This document shows positions 1 to 12,100 of a DNA stretch of 64,000 nucleotides, piece after piece. Each line of letters begins with the position of its first letter. The stretch's first letter is position 1. This DNA comes from Clavelina lepadiformis. Taxonomy: Eukaryota > Chordata > Ascidiacea > Aplousobranchia > Clavelinidae. Made by a program: the position numbers and the translations under genes. The notes beneath the pieces are model-generated. The model was given only the letters and a program-made list of their open reading frames with translations. It was not told the DNA's origin and did not search any database. The stretch lies in NCBI RefSeq assembly GCF_947623445.1, contig NC_135246.1, positions 19,836,288-19,900,287 of the forward strand, in the 5' to 3' direction.

Positions 1-660
1 CCTCTGTTGTGCTCATCAACAACGGAGCGCCAGACGATTGACAAAGAGCTACGAACGATAGTCATTTATTCGTCTGTAACTTTCCGGGACGGAAAGAATG
101 TACGATGTGGGGAGATGTGACGGGATTATTTCTACACACTTGTTTTAAGAAGCACTGCACATTGATACGTTTTTAGTTGTTTAGTTAGATGTATTTCCCA
201 CAACATGTTTTTATATTTATATTAAGATGTATTTCGCACGTATTGTTGTGGCCATAATGTGTGACGGCGTTTTTATATAGTATTAGTCATCGATATGTCA
301 CTTGTGAATCCGTTTATTGTTAGTAAGTTTTCTACACGTGTACACGGTTTACGCCTTTACCCACAACTCCCCCCGAGGTATGTTACGCTTCCCGCAATTT
401 CCAATCTCACACCCTAATGATAATTAATTGATTACGCTGTGTTTTGTTGGAAAAGAGTTTTTTGGTCATTACATTTGGTTTTAATGCAAGAAAGACGTTT
501 ATTTCTATTAAAGGAATGCTCATAAAAGATAAGAGAGCAGAAACCGGCTAATCGACAAGTCGTAAAAGCGGGAGGTTTCCTGGCCAAGAAAATCTTGGTT
601 ACATACTGTACTATAAGTTATATATAATTACTATAACTTAGAGAGAGGGGTGAACGAAGA
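1..660. other. AT-rich stretch without a recognised gene
   Basis: One forward frame stays open from base 1 to a TGA near base 120 (about 39 codons, no Met). It could be the 3' end of a gene that begins outside the window, but it matches nothing I recognise. The rest is AT-rich and has no supported coding exon. Confidence 0.4.
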
Positions 661-789
661 ACCGCCATGGGCTGTTGCTGCAAACCAACAACCTTTTCAC
701 CCACCATCACGTACAATTATAATTACCACAATTATACAGGGTCCATGTAAAATTGGAAAGTGGCAAATCTTCTATCGAAATTAGTTTTG

Positions 790-1026
790 ATGTTTGCATT
801 GTCAACCATAACCATTATTCTTCTATTGTCTGCTATATACAGTTGTGGAAATGGTGAATTTGATCCGGGACAATTCTTATCCGTATCGTTTGGGGGTTTC
901 CAGCGTAAACGTGGAACGAATAAAATTAACTATAAATTTAGTGGTTTGAGGTTTTGTTACAATATTGATTGTGGTAGTTTATGGTCGTATGTTGGTTATT
1001 GGTTGTGTGATTTGTGGTTTGTGTAG
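790..1026 (+). CDS. Possible secreted peptide precursor (weak)
   Basis: From the ATG at 790 the frame opens with a convincing signal-peptide-like stretch (MFALSTITIILLLSAIYS), then a short segment with the motif FGGF followed by the basic run RKR, a possible prohormone cleavage site. An AG dinucleotide at 783-784, five bases before the ATG, could serve as a trans-splice or cis-splice acceptor. Beyond about base 900 the sequence becomes G/T-rich and looks non-coding; a possible donor (GTAAAC) lies just after the FGGFQ codons, so the true exon may end there and downstream exons are unknown. A separate ATG at 667 in a strong initiation context opens a 27-codon frame beginning MGCCCK in the same phase, interrupted by a stop before 760; an intron 747-842 would join the two in frame but remove the signal peptide. 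No homologue recognised. Confidence 0.25.
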   Translation: MFALSTITIILLLSAIYSCGNGEFDPGQFLSVSFGGFQRKRGTNKINYKFSGLRFCYNIDCGSLWSYVGYWLCDLWFV

Positions 1027-1201
1027 TTGTTTGTAGTCCACAATAGAAAAATTAGTTTAGTAATCTACTTACACTTATTGAACTTTCATGATTAACATTT
1101 GTGGCGAATTTAACTCTTTACCATTTTGTTGAGTTCATTTTCGTCAAAAATATTTCAGGTTAAAAATCGAAATTTACAGCAGAAGAATTAGAAATGTTGT
1201 T

Positions 1202-4200
1202 TTTATGACGTTGTTGTAGTTAAAAACATTCACAATGCCTCAAGATAATACTCATGTAACGAAAGTTTAAAAAATATTCTCGAAAGTTTTTTTGACATGT
1301 TTTGAACCACTGCAAGCCAATGGCATCCTACCCCGCGAAAAGATAGCAAAAAAAAAATACGTTTTTCAAAAATTTTTTGTGCCCTTAAAAACGAAAACAG
1401 TTTGAGCAAGTTCTTATTTCATTTTAGTTCACGAAGTTATAAAATTATTCGTTTCCTGGTTCCGGGAATATAAAATCATTTTGCGATGGATTTGTTTGAC
1501 AAAGCACACTCAGGTTCTTATCTGAAGATGTATTTGATCATCTTCATGTTATTTGCGTTGATCATGTCTTCGAACGGAAGGAAGAGAAGTCTCAATTACC
1601 GGTGAGTATCTCAGTGTTAAATGTACGACATTTACTCGAAATCATGTTTATTTTATGGTGTTTAAAAGTGACGATACTTTGCCTTGTAGGTCGATCAAAG
1701 CTTGCCGGGGATTGATCAACATCAAATGCAAATACTTGACTCGCTATTGCAGAACGAGAAGTTTGTTCAAGCGAGATATTGGCAACAAGCAAGGTAAGAT
1801 TTTACAAATTGCTTTATTTTTGAATAACTGCTATAAGTTACGTATAGGCGACTGAAAATTACATGGCATTGAAAACCTTTTAGATTCGTTAACAACACCT
1901 AATTGTTACAAAATAAACTAAACTATGATGATCGACAAATCGGCATAAAGAAATTTTTTGCTGTTGCACATAATATGAGATTTTGTTACGCAGAAAACTA
2001 AGTCGCATTAAATCTTTACAATTGACAAACATGTTTGATCAAGTGTATTGTAAAGCTGCCGAAACATGACGAGAAACCTAGATAGACATGCAACTATATT
2101 CAAACCATCAGTTGACACTTTACTGCGTCCATGGTTGTCCACACGAAGAAGAATTGACAGTTCAAAAATTTTTCTTATCAGTTCCATTATATCAAATTTG
2201 TGTTTCAGAAGAATCGTCAGAAGAATTTTCAAAAGAAGATAAAAACCGTACAAAAAGGTCACCAGCTGGCTTTATCATAAAACGCGTGAGATTTCGTGTG
2301 ACCTGCGACCTTTGCAGAAAATTCTGTTGGTGAGACAGCTGCCAAAAGCAAAACTTCAACAAAATCTACCAAGCTTTTAAACCCGCTTTTTAGACATTTT
2401 GCTGCAAATTATCCGGTTAAAAGTTGCTTATTAAAAACAAATGCTTTGCTTAATTACCTGCCTTAACTTGAATTTGAAATATATTAACTTCAACTTAACC
2501 GTGATCTTTCCTTTCTTTGTGAATAACTTTGTTGAATCTTTAAAGTGTTGATGAAATTTTGCTATTGTCTGTTATTATTTGATCTAATTCTATTCCTGTT
2601 GCTGCTAAACTTAGTTTTGAAACACAAATTTGCATTCGCCATATTATCAATTTTTATCTGAACAGTTTATCAAAATAAATCCGAATAATTTCCAATGACA
2701 TATTAAAATACTAAAATCGCCATAGTTGTTAGAAATGCTTACGTTTATCTTGTGAAAATATTTTTAAGTATTTATGTGAAAGCGGTGTTTTATTTGCGAA
2801 TTTCTTTGCCGCTTTCACGTTTGTACGGTCAGTCAATAACAGAACAATTTGCTGAATCACTGTTGTAACGGTTTTCTAAAACCTGGGTACAGCTAAAATA
2901 TTAACACTTGACTTTATGACATCATCAAAGCGAGTAGCTTACATAGTGTTTAGTTAACCACATGACACAAAAAGAACTAAACCACAGCATACTGACAAAT
3001 AAAAAAGCAATACAAGTCATTGAAAATATGTGAATGTCTGAAGCAATTTTGTTGCAGCTATTATTATCAAAAACGTTTTAAACAAAACTTTTTTTCATAT
3101 AGGCCTACTTTAAAATTTCACTAGAGTTTTTGGTGTTATCATATTGATAAGTCGCATGAGTAACAAAAATACTATAAATGATTTTAAATCTTTTTTTACT
3201 GTGAATTTAAGCAACAAATACGCCATTTGTTTTTCACTCTGTAAATTAGGCACGTAAACCAAAGCCGGTTTCTGAAATAAAAACACTGGTTGCTTATTCC
3301 GGTCAATCTCATGCGCTATTGAGTTATTCGGAAGATTAAAACGGTAACATTTTTCATTTTGTCAAGTTCAATGTGGTTTGCTTGTGTGTGTTGTGTTAGC
3401 ATAAAAGCTATGGTGGCAACATAAGCAAAATGAAGGTTAGGGTCAACAATTTCGACTTAAAGACGAGCGAGAGCTTGACTAAGTAATAAATGCCCAGCTC
3501 AGCTCAGTGTACAAATGACAAAAGTTCAAGGAAATGTTACTTACTCAATATAACTGAATGTTAATCGTCAACTAAAATGCTTTGTTTTGTCTTATCTCCG
3601 GTATGCTTAGGATTTGCTTGAAAGGTATTCGGAGTAAACAGGACTGAAGTGCAAACTAATCAAAGCCAAACATGACATTTGTCGTTATTTGAGCATTATT
3701 TGGTAATCACCGAAGCCAAATAACAAAATTGGTTTTGTCTTAATCCAATTAGCTTCAAATTACTGCAGCTTTGGAAGATCATCAAAAAGTGGCCGACCTG
3801 TCAATGAAGCAAATCTAAATCAGACAATGTTTTAGTTATATTCCTCGGATAGGGTTACTAAGTCAATTAGCAAAAAGATATAACTCGATTAACAAATGAC
3901 CTGAAAAACCGATTATCCCCCAGCTAACCAAGATTGGCCGAGTAGGCCGGAGAAAATTGACCAAATGTATCAAGAAAAATATTTTCACCTCATTATGGGT
4001 AAAATATTCTTACTAAAAGCTTTTCTTTCGCACGTTCGGAATTTGTCATCTTTCCAGCGAGTCTAACTAGAAAGGTTGGCTCAGTAATTTGAGAAACTGC
4101 TTTCACGCTAAATTTCATCTTACATGCCATGCTGTAAAAGCAATATCTAGCTGTTAGTTTACAGTACACAATGCACCAACTATGATCACCACGTTCGCTT

Positions 4201-4940
4201 AAAGTTATGAAATGCAAAGCAACACGTGATTGACAACTATCCAAAATTTTTTCTTGGCAGACGTTATATAATGATGAGTCAGCAATGCACAAACAGCAAA
4301 GTTTCAGGCTAAACTCTTCTTTTCTGGCTCTTCCCGCTTATAGTCACATAGCCAGCCAGCTAGAGTTGTAGGTAATGGCGTAAATCATGGACATGGGTAG
4401 AAAACTTACTAAAAATAATGAAAAGAGTCACCATTGGCATATCGATAAATTATTAATAATACCAAACACGCAGTCACATATTGTGTACAAGAATGTCCGC
4501 AAAAACATGGGTGAAAGTCATTTAAATATTCGTCCACAAACATATGAAAGTGCAGCGCTACACTAACCGGCCTTTCAGCGTTGTGTCAGTTCTCAGGTTA
4601 ATACAAAAAGAATCACTACTGATAACTATAAATGACTAGACCTTATACGTTTTGTTAAGTTACTTGTAAATCACTTTTTAAAATTTCCGACTTAAAATTT
4701 GAAATGAAAACATTGCGAAAGAAAATAAACTATATGTTTGTTTGTCCCATTTTAACACAATAAAAAAGTGTGTAAAATACATATAAATACAATATACAAA
4801 TGCTGTAGTCACATATTTTCTGCAAAATTGGTGTAATAATGTTGCCCAGGAAAATGATGACGATTAAGTTGTTTGAAAGATTTTGTCATCGTAAAGTTAT
4901 TAATAAGATATTCGTTTTTTATCTCATCACACATTTTAAA
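1202..4940. repeat. Tandem duplication, copy 1 (about 3.7 kb)
   Basis: This block is repeated head to tail in 4942-8320. Similarity is very high from 1202 to about 3420 (matching 4942-7190), is interrupted where about 600 bases are present only in copy 1 (about 3460-4070), and resumes at about 4070-4330 (matching 7215-7380) and 4765-4935 (matching 8160-8320). Each copy contains one complete peptide precursor gene with its introns. The near-identical introns point to a recent duplication or to gene conversion. Confidence 0.9.
1528..2333 (+). CDS. Secreted cysteine-rich cationic peptide precursor, copy 1
   Basis: Three exons, 1528-1601, 1690-1793 and 2209-2333, join in phase with good GT-AG boundaries to give 100 residues. 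An in-frame ATG 42 bases upstream (1486) is possible, but the chosen ATG gives a classical signal peptide (about residues 1-17) and has an AG at 1508-1509 suitable for leader trans-splicing. The precursor has three parts: a basic segment with three cysteines (C-x7-C-x6-C) ending in KR; an acidic spacer rich in Glu; and, after a second KR, a 24-residue C-terminal peptide with alternating basic and hydrophobic residues (KRVRFRV) and cysteines spaced C-x2-C-x3-C, ending in Trp. Six cysteines in all. The acidic pro-part and cationic beta-strand-like tail resemble antimicrobial peptide precursors; a two-chain hormone is also possible. No known family recognised. A polyadenylation signal AATAAA lies at 2674-2679. 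Confidence 0.75.
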
Positions 4941-5275
4941 TTTATGACGTTGTTGTTCTTAAAAACATTCACAATGCAACAAGACACTACTCATGTGACG
5001 AAAGCTTGAAAAATATTCTCGAAAGTTTTTGTGACATGTTTTGAACGACTGCAAGCCAATGGCATCCTTCCCCGCGAAAAGATAACAAAGAAAAAAATGC
5101 GTTTTTCAAAAATTTTTTGTGCGCTTAAAAACGAAAACAGTTTGAGCAAGTTCTTATTTCATTTTAGTTCACGAAGTTATAAAAATATAAAATTGTTCGT
5201 TTCCTTGTTCCGGGAAAATAAAATCATTTTGCGATGGATTTGTTTGACAAAGCACACTCAGGTTCTTATCTGAAG
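2334..5275. other. Spacer between the two peptide genes
   Basis: This is the 3' flank of the first peptide gene and the 5' flank of the second. Most of it is part of the tandem duplication unit. The segment of about 600 bases at 3460-4070 has no counterpart in the second copy. I see no supported coding exon; the open frames here are short and in different phases between the copies. Confidence 0.6.
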
Positions 5276-6084
5276 ATGTATTTGATCATCTTCATGTTAT
5301 TTGCGTTGATCATGTCTTCGAACGGAAGAACGAGAAGTCTCAATTACCGGTGAGTAACTCAGTGTTAAATGTACGACATTTACTCGAAATCATGTTTATT
5401 TTATGGTGTTTAAAAGTGACGATACTTTGCCTTGTAGGTCGATCAAAGCTTGCCGGGGATTGATCAACATCAAATGCAAATACTTGACTCGCTATTGCAG
5501 AACGAGAAGTTTGTTCAAGCGAGATATTGGCAACAAGCAAGGTAAGATTTTACAAATTGCTTTATTTTTGAATAACTGCTATAAGTTACGTATAGGCGAC
5601 TGAAAATTACATGGCATTGAAAACCTTTTAGATTCGTTAACAACACCTAATTGTTATTAAACAAATTAAACTATGATGATCGACAAATCGGCATAAAGAA
5701 ATTTTTTGCTGTTGCACATAATATGAGATTTTGTTACGCAGAAAACTAAGTCACATTAAATCTTTATGATTGACAAACATGTTTGATCAAATGTATTGTA
5801 AAGCTGCCGAAACATGACGAGAAACCTAGATAGACATGCAACTATATTCAGACCATCAGTTAACACTTAATTACTGCGTCCATGCTTGTCCACACGAAGA
5901 AGAATTGACAGTTCAAAAATTTTTCTTATCAGTTCCATTATATCAAATTTGTGTTTCAGAAGAATCGTCAGAAGAATTTTCAGAAGAAGATAAAAACCAC
6001 ACAAAAAGGTCACCAGCTGGCTTTATCATAAAACGCGTGAGATTTCGTGTGACCTGCGATCTTTGCAGGAAATTCTGTTGGTGA
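5276..6084 (+). CDS. Secreted cysteine-rich cationic peptide precursor, copy 2
   Basis: Exons 5276-5349, 5438-5541 and 5960-6084 give a 100-residue protein with the same signal peptide, three-cysteine basic segment, acidic spacer and C-terminal cationic peptide as the gene at 1528-2333. Exon 2 is identical in the two copies. Only three residues differ (Lys to Thr in the GRKRS site just after the signal peptide, Lys to Glu and Arg to His in the acidic spacer), while the 24-residue C-terminal peptide is identical apart from two silent base changes. The first substitution turns a KR site into TR, so N-terminal processing could differ. The AATAAA found downstream of copy 1 reads AAAAAA here, so the 3' end may be formed elsewhere. 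Confidence 0.75.
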
Positions 6085-9000
6085 GACAGCTGCCAAAAGC
6101 AAAACTTCAACAAAATCTACAAAGCTTTTAAACCCGCTTTTTAGACATTTTCCTGCAAATTATCCGGTTAAAAGTTGCTTATTAAAAACAAATGTTTTGC
6201 TAATCACCTGCCTTAACTTGAATTTGAAATATATTAACTTCAACTTAACCGTGATCTTTCCTTTCTTTGTGAATAACTTTGTTGAATCTTTAAAGTGTTA
6301 ATGAAATTTTGCTATTGTCTGTTATTACTTGATCTAATTCTATTCCTGTTGTTGCGAAAGTTAGTTTTGAAACACAAAATTGCATTCGCCATATTATCAA
6401 TTTTTATCTGAACAGTTTACCAAAAAAAATCCAAATAATTTCCAATGACATATTAAAATACTGAAATCGCTATAGCTGTTAAAAATGCTTACGTTTATCT
6501 TGTGAAAATATTTTTAAGTATTTATGTGAAAGTGGTGTTTTATTTGCGAATTTCTTTGCCGCTTTCACGTTTGTACGGTCAGTCAATAAAAAACAATTTG
6601 CTAAATCACTGTTGTAACGGTTTTCTAAAACCTGGGTACAGCTAAAATATTAACACTTGACTTTATGACATCATCAAAGCGAAACGCTTACATAGCGTTT
6701 AGTTAACCACATGACACAAAAAGAACTAAACCACAGCATACTGACAAATAAAAAAGCAATACAAGTCATTGAAAATATGTGAATGTCTGAAGCAATTTTG
6801 TTGCAGCTATTATCACCAAAAACGTTTTAAACAAAACATTTTTTTCATATATTTAAAAATTTCACTTGTATTTTTGGTGTTATCATATTGATAAGTCGCA
6901 TGAGTAACAAAAATATTACAAATGATTTTAAATCTTTTTTTACTGTGAATTTAAGCAACAAATACGCCATTTGTTTTTCACTCTGTAAATTAGGCGCGTA
7001 AACCAAAGCCGGTTTCTGAAATAAAAACACTGGTTGCTTATTCCGGTCAATCTCATGCGCTATTGAGTTATTAGGAAGAATAAAACGGTAACCTTTTTCA
7101 ATTTGTCAAGTTCAATGTGGTTTGCTTGTGTGTGATGTGTTAGCATAAAAAGCTATGGTGGCAACATATGCAATATATAAGCTCGGGTCTACAATTTCGA
7201 AACTCCAAGTAACTGACTTTGAGTAACTGATTTCACGCTAGATCAAATCTTACGTACCATGCTGTGAAAAAAATATCTTGTTGTAAGGAACATTACACAA
7301 TGCACCAACCATGATGACCACGTTCGTTTAAAAATATGAAATGCAAAGTAACACAGGACTGATAACTATTCAAAGGCCAGAGGTGAATAGTCGGTACTTT
7401 AAAAGTACCGCCGGTACCGGTACCGGTAAGATCGGTTCCCATCTACCCATGACACGGGAAATCAGACAATTTCCGCTATTGTGCGTGCGTTGTAAGCGTG
7501 AAATTTATTGTGTGGAAACTCACATTCGTGCATTGAATTGTGAAATTTACCATATTATTTTGTAATTTACAAATGTCCGTAGTGGAAAATGTGGCACCTT
7601 CGCGCATTAGATTCAACAACTTGTCAAACTTTTTATCTTTAATGTAAATATTTATTTTCGTTGCTGTATTACTTTGTGTGAAGTATTACACATCAAACAC
7701 ATCTGTCATAATGACCGCTTTCACCGGCGGCTATTGTTGCAATAAGAGAGAGAGGACGATTGATGGTTGATAATTTGTTCTGCTTCTGCTAGGATGGTGT
7801 GAGTTCTCATTCCTCAAATTGCGTGACTAATGCTGTTAGTTGCTTAATTCTGTCTCTGCCTATTACTAAATGATAAAGTTCGAAATTTTATTTATTATCA
7901 GATACAAAGGCTTTCACCTTCGGGCAAAGCTTCCTGAATGTTATATTGCGCGGTAGTAACAAGTGAAAGAGTACATGGTAAAAAAGTGAGATTGCAAATA
8001 TTACATCGGTATTTCAATGTGGCACACCATTTCAAGGGAGGTAATTTATCTGAACGTAATTAAGGAGAATTTAAGCTTATTAATTAAGGAGAACAACTTG
8101 TGACTCGTGACGTAACCGTCACACAACTTAGCGAAGGAGCAAAAAAAAACACAAAAAAACAAAGTGTGTAAAAATATTTAAAAATGAACAAATGTCACTA
8201 TCTTCTGCAAAATTGGTGTAATAATGTTGCCTAGGATAATCATGACGACAAAGTTGTTTGAAAAATTTTTTCATCGTAAAGTTATTAATAAGATATTCGT
8301 TTTTTATCTCATCACACAAATATCCACGTGACATCCACATCGCTTTCATAGAGCAGCTTGTTATTGTCTTATAATAGTTTAAGTTGATGAGAGCTTGCTC
8401 GTGGGTCACAGTGACGTTATTCAGAGCGACAAGCGGATCACAGAAGTAGAAAGGTTATTATCACAGTAGTAAAAACACCATATTTATTTACCTTCGCTGT
8501 TTTTGTTGAACGAAAACTAAACCATCAGAGATTTGAAACAAATGGATTTGATCCTGGCAAAAAGTCTTATATTAACAAATGACTCAGTTGTAACTGTTTC
8601 CATGTCAGAGCTTATGAATTGTTTCATATCAAACGGTTCAAGGCCGACTTAAGGAAGTGCGGGGCCCAACGTAAAAATTCATGACGGCCACCATCGCTGA
8701 TTATATGTTGGTTCCTTGTTACCGTGTCTGTTGGTTTAAACTTCTGCTTTTTTTTATTTGTGCCGATGTTAAATGCGTAAAATTACATCACAAATTGCAC
8801 ATTTTTAGTAATACTGCGTCATAATGACCACAAAATATTAGGTTTTGTTAATTGCAGCATCCAATCTAACTTGTATACGCACAGTGACCAGTGGCAACTC
8901 AACAAAATAAAATAAACGAAAAACTTTTAAAGTAGTTTTCCAAAAAAACTCCTGTGTTAACTGAGGACGTTTTAATCGAAATTTTGCGTAACAAAGCTGC

Positions 9001-9117
9001 TTTGAACCAGGTTCAGTTTGAACTAGTGAAAGATAGACATCTTGTAAATCCCGCCAGATATTTATCGCCTTAACGGGGGAAACACCTCAAACATAGACAA
9101 CACACTAGCAGACTGAA
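6085..9117. other. Gene-poor stretch between peptide gene and EPG5 3' end
   Basis: It holds the rest of duplication copy 2, a dispersed repeat at 7650-7965 and AT-rich sequence. The segment 8320-9117 includes the presumed 3' untranslated region of EPG5 (minus strand). I see no supported coding exon. Confidence 0.6.
7650..7965 (+). repeat. Dispersed repeat, copy A (unclassified)
   Basis: About 300 bases here are clearly similar to the reverse complement of 32685-32980. Shared blocks include GTGTGAAGTATTACAC at one end, AGGACGATTGATGGTTGATAA in the middle, and a block containing ACAAAGGCTTT followed by GGGCAAA. Neither copy holds a coding frame. The element lies in duplication copy 2 but not in copy 1, so it probably inserted after the duplication or was lost from copy 1. 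The class (SINE, MITE or other) cannot be decided from two copies. Confidence 0.75.
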
Positions 9118-12100
9118 TCAAGATTGGAGCATGATGTGCCGCAGGTAGTTTTTTTCGCGGAAGTGTTTTGAGAGAAATATGGCGGAGAAACGGCGATGTT
9201 CGTGGAAACTGAACTTGTCCTGGTCGAGAAGGCGACAAACTTCATCGATGGTCGCTTCCAACTGCTGGTATGACTTGTTCGTGGTGGGCAGGGTCTTAAG
9301 CGCTTCATAAGCCTGAAACAAGCAAGGAATGGAAACAAACATGTCACCTTCCAATCTTGGTTAATAGACAGCAATATCCGATTGCAGTCGATTAAATTCC
9401 ATCGAGTCGCAAACACACAACAATGCAGCGTTATTCATTCATCATAATTCACCTTCTGTGACGTCACAATCACATCTTGTGAATCCGGACTTATCTTAGC
9501 CAACCATTGTCTGACAAAGACGGACAGGGACCTGGCTGCGAGACGGATCTCTGCGGATTTAACATTGAGATTGAAAACAAAGTCCATGACCAGAAGCGCC
9601 CTATACCGGGCTCTATATCAAAGACTCAACATCATGCGAAGATACCTGGACAAAGTGGGGATTGCCTCCCTATCCCTATCGAACCAAGTAAGCCCGATTT
9701 CACCTTATCCAGGCTCACGTGATCAAGAATCGGGGGAAGTCCCGAAATGACGTCAGCAACTGCTTGCATGGTGATGCCTGGAACGAGATTTTTGTTTATT
9801 TTGAAAACGAGCGCTCTCCCTTATACGAGCGTTTACAAGTGAATGAACCTTGCTGTGTTGAAGTGTTGGCCGCCTTGAGCAGGACAGAGGTGAGGCAGAG
9901 GAAGTGATCCCATAAAATGAACAACTTGCTCTCGTTCGACGACCTGAACATTTTTATGTTCGTTAAAATGAGTAGCGCTAATACAAGTTCTACTGAAGCA
10001 TCTGTGGCTTAACGTAAATGCCGGCACCAATTTCTGTTGATATTTACAAAAACATCTTTGTGCATTGTGGCGCCCACTTACGACGGGGAAATCGCAGACA
10101 ACCATCGAAGCAGGGAGAGCGCGACCTCATATATCCTCTCTCGGGCGCCATCTGACGGCACTTCCATCTTTATGAACGCCATGTTGCCATGGAAACCGGG
10201 TAGATTGACAAGTGTGAGGGCGTAAATGTGTAGGGCGAGGATGGAGAAGTTCTGCAGAGATTCTTTGATCAATTCCTGGAGATAAATATACATTTTGTTT
10301 AAAACTCCTGCGGAATGAGAAATCAGCAGAAGCCGAAGTGATGTGAATAATAAAAACATGTCACCTCTTCATCAACAAGTGGTTTATGGTAAGACTTCAA
10401 CAAACTGTCCCACCACAGGGAAATGGTGTCAGACAAGGAACACGCGTTCTCCTTAAGATTTGCTGCCAATGTAAAATATAAAACTCATGACACAGCTTTT
10501 TCGATTCAGTGACAGTCTGTCAAATCCTGCCAAGCTCAACTTTGTTCTGAAAAAGATTACAAGAGATGGAGACCTGCTGCCAGATCCAGGTAACTTCCCA
10601 CACTCGCTTCCAAGATCAAACTCGTGTGCTTTGCCTGTGTTAGAGTATCACAAGACGCGGTTATCGATGAAAGAAGAGTTCTTCCATCCAACGCTCGGGA
10701 CTTCATATATGTGCAGTCCTATGACAATGCCATGGAATGAATAAACATTATTGGGGTGAAACTGTCAACATTTTAGAAGTGAAAAACTACAAGTTAAAAA
10801 GAAGTTCAAAGGTGACTCTTGTTTCGTTTTACCAGTCTTGGTGTAAGATGCACTTGGGCTCATAAAAACTAGTTAGTTCTTGCTCTAACTGCCATATTCT
10901 ATTCATAGCAGCATCGAAAGCATTATAGCAAGTTGTAACTTTCAACCAAAACTGAACACCATTAAGCTTTCATTCATCTCATACTAACATAAACATCTTA
11001 TAAAACTTCCACACATGCCTGGCAGTGGGCTGGCATCTGATGTGCAGTGGAGCGTAACACACAACAAGACTGGCAGGAGGACTTCCGGGATATGACAGAG
11101 ATTATGGCGTTAAGTGCTGATTCTTGTAAATTTCCAGGAATCGTGTTGAGATAGTCAAACAATACAGACAGCACAGAGGGAAGATGTAATGATGCGTTTT
11201 CTATAGAAAAGAAAAATTTAAACATGAATCTATCACAATCTGAAACTGTCACCATTCTTGAAATAAAACACGGGACACCTTTAAAAACATTAATGATAAC
11301 AACTGACCATTGTTTGACGTCATTTCAATGCTCTCCATTGTTTGTTCGATGTTTCTTGAAAGAAGGTTGGCGACGACGGTCATTTGATTCTTCTCAACAG
11401 ACTTCATCTTCTGGAAGAGTCTTCCGACGCATCGAATGTAAGATTGCTGCTTCAACCAATCAGAAGGAGAGTGTGGGATAGACCATGACGTCATAGAGAG
11501 GACAGGAGACTGATAATACAATAAGATAAAATCTGACTTGGACTCTCTTGGAATAAGCAAATATCGTCCAAAATTATCAGCTCATTGTTTATTTTTGTCT
11601 TTAATTTTGGGGAATATGATTTCACTTCATTCTACCGGTGGAGACTTTGCTTGTGCCTTCTCTTCAGCCACTAGAGGGAGCATGCACACGAGTTTGAGCA
11701 GTCGTACAGCGTTGTACCGAGGGTCGCGCTTGAGTGACTTGACAGTCTCCTGCATGAGCACACTGGTCCATGAATATCGATCCGCAACGAGGTTGGCCAG
11801 GTACTCAGCCTGGTCGGGGTTGATTCGATGCCACGGGAATCTGTCCACTTGCGTGAAGAGGGACCTGAGTTGGTCGAACTTTGCTAAATTCTCGGAGCTG
11901 CTTCCTGCAAAGACAACAGATCCCTGATGGACATCAGCCACGACAACTTTCTCAGCATTCTCATTGTTATTTGATCTACGCTGGGTGGGAAACATTGAGC
12001 ACCTAACACCAGCATCAAGTGCAACATCCTGCAGAGGATCTCGCCAGTCACCGGATCCCACTCCTCCATCTCACTTCCAAGATCAGTCGCGTGAAGTTGG

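Larger units (their letters stand above)
4942..8320. repeat. Tandem duplication, copy 2
   Basis: Second unit of the head-to-tail duplication described at 1202-4940. Its distal part is rearranged: after about 7380 the similarity stops and resumes only at about 8160. In between lies unrelated sequence, including a GGTACC-rich palindromic stretch near 7400-7430 and a dispersed repeat (7650-7965) that also occurs at 32685-32980. Confidence 0.88.

Noticed and set aside
3993-4292. A 99-codon minus-strand frame in the first duplication unit
   Set aside because: The matching part of the second unit does not preserve it and no domain is recognisable.
1528-6084. Insulin/relaxin-family identity for the tandem peptide precursors
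   Set aside because: The two-KR layout is suggestive, but the B-chain C-x11-C and A-chain CC-x3-C-x8-C spacings are absent; cysteines are C-x7-C-x6-C and C-x2-C-x3-C.
8128-8409. A 93-codon minus-strand frame
   Set aside because: It overlaps the sequence shared by both duplication units, where the other copy does not keep the frame; no homology.
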